Shown here: piece by piece, positions 60,300 through 64,000 of the stretch
Position numbering within the stretch: position 1 is the stretch's first letter
How the letters are laid out: each line of letters opens with the position of its first letter
Assembly (NCBI RefSeq): GCF_016545825.1
Contig: NC_052619.1
Coordinates: forward strand, 39,771,682-39,835,681
Reading direction: 5' to 3'
Origin: Eucalyptus grandis
Lineage: Eukaryota > Streptophyta > Magnoliopsida > Myrtales > Myrtaceae
Length of the DNA: 64,000 bases
Notes under the pieces: model-generated
Seen by the model: the letters and a program-made list of their open reading frames with translations, nothing else
Told to the model about the DNA's origin: nothing
Database searches by the model: none
Translations under genes and position numbers: made by a program

Positions 60300-61690
60300 C
60301 AAAGCTCCGACGGCCGACTTAGCCGATCCAATTATTTACGGTTTGTTTTGACATCCATATTTTTTTCATTTTAAATATCTATTTATTTTGCAAAATTATA
60401 AAAATTATAAAAATATAAAAAAAGTAAAAAACATTAAAATTTTTGAAAAATAATGATGGCAAGCTATTATTGAACTTCAATTCAAGAAGTTCAAGTTGAC
60501 CCATTCGAAACTAAAATTTAATTTCGTAAGTCAAAGTCTAATTTCGATTTAGATTGAGTCATAACGTCAACTCAAGGTCATTTTGGATGTAATAGGTTAT
60601 CTTAAATATGGACACTTAGTTGAATAGGTGTATGGCGGTATTAATCGAATTCAATTTCAATTAATTTGAAATTTCGAGCGAGGAATTGCAAAATTATCCG
60701 TTTTGGCCTATAATGTTGGATATGCTTACCCACGGTCTAGGTCCACTATTTTCATAATAATCAAGTAATTATGTCAATAGAAAACCAATGGATTACATTT
60801 ACATGGTTTCATTAACTAATCCAATTAGAATTGGATTGTTCTCCTCAAATTGGGTAAGCTTTCTTTCAATTTGGCCCTTGAGTGACCAAAGGAATGCTTG
60901 GCAAAAACTGGTCAAGAACTGGTTTAACTGATGTGAACCAGCCTCCTTGTCCAACAAGCTGTAAGCGAGACAAGCGCGTTCGGCCTTTGCCAGCCGATTC
61001 TTGATCGTCGTAACTGCCTATTGACTCCTTATCACGTGTATGTCGTCCTCACGTCCATTGATTTTCAAAATTTTGCGAAAATATCCTCGGATTTCACGAA
61101 TTTACAAAATCACCTAATTAGCCCTAATTGCAATTCCTATTTTTTAACTCTTGTCTTTTTTTGCAAATCAAAGCCATCTGATTAGTCATAGGATTCATTT
61201 TAAGTAGAATAAGTCCTTGATGAGCTTAATTTGATCATTATATCAAATTTCGATAGTCAAATCGAACCAATGGTCAAAATTTGACGCTTAATCAAGAGTA
61301 TATAAGGTTTACATCCAAAAACCTTGAGGGAGCTCATTTTAATCAAAAAATTCAGATCTACACTCTCTCACCTCCCTCTCTCTTTTTCCTGCCACTCTCT
61401 CCTTCTCCTCCCTCTCTCTCTTTCCTGCCACTCTCTCCTTCTCTCTTCTCCTTGCACAGGTCGTCCTAACGTTGTTAGTACCACCCCTCGACGATCCTCT
61501 CGGCCGCATCACCTCGTCCGATCATCCTTTGTCTCCATTGGTCTTGGTTGTAGCCACCATCAACCCGGGTGATTCAAGGAGCTTCGATCAAGCCCGTCTC
61601 TTCATCGAAGATCCAAGACTAGTGGTTGAACTAGTTTTCAAGCCAACCGGTTCCTCTCGGCCAATCGACGGTGAATCCCAAAGCCCCTTA
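60300..61690. other. Intergenic with a possible LTR fragment
   Basis: AT-rich DNA. A TATATAAGG box near 61299 is followed by a CT-rich tract (61360-61460), the arrangement of many plant LTR promoters, but no LTR ends were found. Short ORFs in 61281-61747 show no domain. Confidence 0.35.
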
Positions 61691-62559
61691 GGCTGCGTTT
61701 GGTCATCCAAATTTCTAAATGGGATAAGACTGGATATGATAGGATAAGAAATCCATGGATTTCTTCATATCCCATAAACTATTTGGTGAACTAGGGATTT
61801 AAAGTCAGATACCCTCATATCCTATCCATTATTTATTTGGTGAATTACTGATTTAAAGTCGGATATCTTATTCAATCTATCGTTTGGTGAATGACGGATT
61901 TAAATTCGGATATTTTAAAAACAATAACATTAGGCAAGTACAAATTTGCAGGTTTAATATTCACAAAATCATCAAAACAATATATCCTTTCAAATTAACA
62001 AATTATCATCGAATTTCATGATTACGCATCGTAAAAAGCTTTTATGTTCCTTTGAAATAATCTTTTGGATATCCCTTCAACATCAAACGTTTTAGAATAA
62101 CCTCAATTTCAATATATTCACTTTGAAACATGAATTCTTTTTCTCTCTTATAAGTTTTCATTTGTTTCCATTTTGTTACAGGTCAATACCAAATCAAACA
62201 AATGCCCAATTAGAACAAAGCATAAAGTCCAAAGTTCATTTGTTTTTTTTCCCCGATTAAAAACAGAGGCAAAAAGAATATTATGGATAATGGTTTTCTT
62301 CACAATCAACATAGAGATAAAGTTTCAAGCCATATCCACCTCTTTTCAAGTCATGGCTACAATCGAAAGGTCCAAAAGATAACATTAAAACTTATAGCTA
62401 GCCCCAAAAACCCTTTAAAAAAGAAAAGTATGTAGAGAAAACATATCTCCTACAAACTCAAAAACAACTCAATATAACTAAAATCATAAACACCAAATAT
62501 AAGACTCTAAGACATATGTCCAATTTGGAACAAAGTTTAAAGTGCTAATCCGATACAAC

Positions 62560-63475
62560 TTCATTCTTGTGATCCATCACTCCCATTCATCACTCATTCT
62601 CTTCTCTCATCTCTTGGAGAAGTAATTCCACAAATGCTTTTCTGTCGTCTCATTGAAATCCCAAAAATAGATGAATATTCTCAGGATCCTTCACAATTTT
62701 TCTACATAATTTTATTCTATCCATAGTACCAAAAGACATTTTGAAGAAGCTCCTCATTGATTTTTTTTGTTTGTCATTATCCATTCTCTCGTTAGCTTTT
62801 TCCAGAATGAGCAAAAGTTCCGCTATCTCAAACTAGCCAGCAGTCCATTTGTCTTGCTTTAGCCCTTTTTCTTCTTGAAGAATCGAAACATTTTGTGTCT
62901 AAGAAGATGATAGTGACGGTGAGTTTTGACTTACACCATTGGTTGCCACATTATCATTATTTTCACCTTCATCATGATCTACACCACATGAGCTTCTAAA
63001 AGGGTCTTCACTTAGATTTCCCTTGGCACGGTCTTTTCCAAATATGGCTGCTAGTCAATCATATTGAGGGAAGGACTTCCCTCTCAAAGAAGCAGCTCAT
63101 GGATAGGTCTACAAAGAAAAAATATATTATTTTGTTAAAAATGGAAACAATTAATAAAGAAGAAAAATGAAGAAGTGACACAAACCTTGCAATATTTTGC
63201 CAACTATCCTCAAAATGAATATCAACATAATTCTTTTCATGGTCCCAAAGCCACTTTGATTCCTCAAGTCATATATCTAATTATGCAACTTTTTCAAGTT
63301 TTCATTTTCGACTCTATGTGAAGATTACCCTTAATGTAGAACAAGGGAACTTTGCTTCAAACCACTTCTCTAACATAATCATGTAACCACTCTTGAGGCT
63401 GTTATCGACTTTCATTCCTGTAACTAATTCTTCAAGATAATCTAGAAGTGCATTTTCTTCATCTATTGTCCATAT
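62560..63475 (-). pseudogene. PIF/Harbinger ORF1: MYB/SANT-like DNA-binding protein
   Basis: Minus-strand segments read ENALLDYLEELVTGMKVDNS and LKSGYMIMLEKWFEAKFPCS (about 63460-63340), then WDHEKNYVDIHFEDSWQNIA (about 63245-63185). After a probable intron come AAIFGKDRAKGNLSEDPF (about 63050-62990) and a Glu/Lys-rich tail. This is the Myb_DNA-bind_3 type of protein that partners the transposase in plant PIF elements. Several stops interrupt the frames, so this copy is probably inactive. Confidence 0.72.
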
Positions 63476-63830
63476 ACATCAGTCTCTTTGTTCTCCTTCC
63501 TTGAATTTGACTGAAATCGCTACCTTCCATTTCTAAACATCTCATTGCAATTTCAGAAAATTTAATAATGGAAGATAACGTGGTAGAGAAAAATTTAATG
63601 ATAGAGACAGCATAGTACTTCACATTTAAAATGATAAAGTCATAATTCAAACATTATATAGGAAATATATGTCTCAATAATGACAAACCAGCACCATAGT
63701 ACACATGTCTAATAGAAATGAAAAAAAAAAAAATCTTATAACGCAAGTCTTGCAGCAATGGAAAACAAATGATTTTTAAATAATATAAAATCATACAACT
63801 CCTCCATGTCCTCGATTTGCATTCCACTTA

Positions 63831-64000
63831 TTAAACATTCGTACTACCAAATTTTGCCTCCATGTTTGTCCAATGATCCGACTCGACAACATCAATTGTT
63901 TCCACATCTTCAATAGTGGTAGCAACTTCATCTAACAGTGCCTCGATTGGATTAATAGCCATTTCTCTTCTTATCAAGTTGTGCAGAAGGCAACAAGCTA
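63831..64000 (-). CDS. PIF/Harbinger transposase, C-terminal fragment
   Basis: From the right edge the minus strand reads ACCLLHNLIRREMAINPIEA, then LLDEVATTIEDVETIDVVES, and ends KFGSTNV and TAA at 63831-63833. The CCLLHNLIRREM block is the hallmark end of the DDE_Tnp_4 domain of plant PIF/Harbinger nucleases. The catalytic Asp/Asp/Glu residues lie outside the window. This stretch is open without a stop. Confidence 0.82.
   Translation of the reverse strand, partial: ACCLLHNLIRREMAINPIEALLDEVATTIEDVETIDVVESDHWTNMEAKFGSTNV

Larger units (their letters stand above)
61691..64000 (-). mobile_element. PIF/Harbinger transposon, possibly autonomous (cut by window edge)
   Basis: It starts after a TTA target triplet (61688-61690) with GGCTGCGTTTGGTCATCC, a Harbinger-type terminus. 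Subterminal repeats of TTTGGTGAA...GATTTAAAGTC..GGATAT follow (61780-61915). Inside are a MYB/SANT-like ORF (62560-63475) and the transposase C-terminus (63831-64000), both minus. The other terminus lies beyond the window. Confidence 0.78.

Overview
This window is nuclear DNA of a flowering plant, most likely a eudicot. It has spliced genes with GT-AG introns, a mitochondrial chaperonin, a dirigent protein, a chloroplast-envelope UPF0016 transporter, and dense retrotransposons, MITEs and endogenous virus relics. The species cannot be fixed from the sequence alone.

Layout. (1) 58-1807, + strand: the last nine exons of mitochondrial CPN60/HSP60, all in frame. (2) 3.2-8.2 kb: two large MITEs with GC-rich interiors (3214-4076 and 5961-6950), the second inside a piece of endogenous pararetrovirus, then part of an unrelated LTR. 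(3) 8.25-14.77 kb: a minus-strand Ty3/gypsy element (A) with a tandem duplication inside one LTR, two internal deletions, and a hAT-like element (12713-14671) nested in its other LTR. The hAT element carries a decayed piece of a DUF641/GIL1-like gene. (4) 14.86-20.84 kb: sequence that resembles plant mitochondrial DNA and includes a dead mitovirus RNA polymerase. (5) 21.4-28.8 kb: fragments of the same gypsy family (C, minus; B, plus), an internally deleted pararetrovirus copy between them, and a palindromic LTR. (6) 28.8-32.7 kb: the longest pararetrovirus copy (protease, reverse transcriptase, RNase H, primer-binding site), minus strand.

(7) 33.8-34.6 kb: a dirigent gene, +. (8) 36.0-37.7 kb: a two-exon hydroxyethylthiazole kinase gene (thiamine salvage), -. 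(9) 38.4-44.2 kb: an L1-like LINE with 15 bp target-site duplications, inserted in a B3-domain gene. (10) 45-50.4 kb: MITEs and one tRNA-type SINE. (11) 53.0-60.0 kb: a multi-exon CMT1/GDT1-like manganese transporter gene, -. (12) 61.69 kb to the right edge: a PIF/Harbinger transposon carrying both a MYB/SANT-like ORF and the C-terminus of its transposase.

The host genes are unrelated and are not organised as a cluster. Three of the four well-preserved host genes contain single-base indels, several in homopolymer runs, after which conserved protein resumes in another frame. This looks more like residual assembly error than decay. The repeats instead show true decay: premature stops, many explained by G-to-A changes, and mutated catalytic residues.
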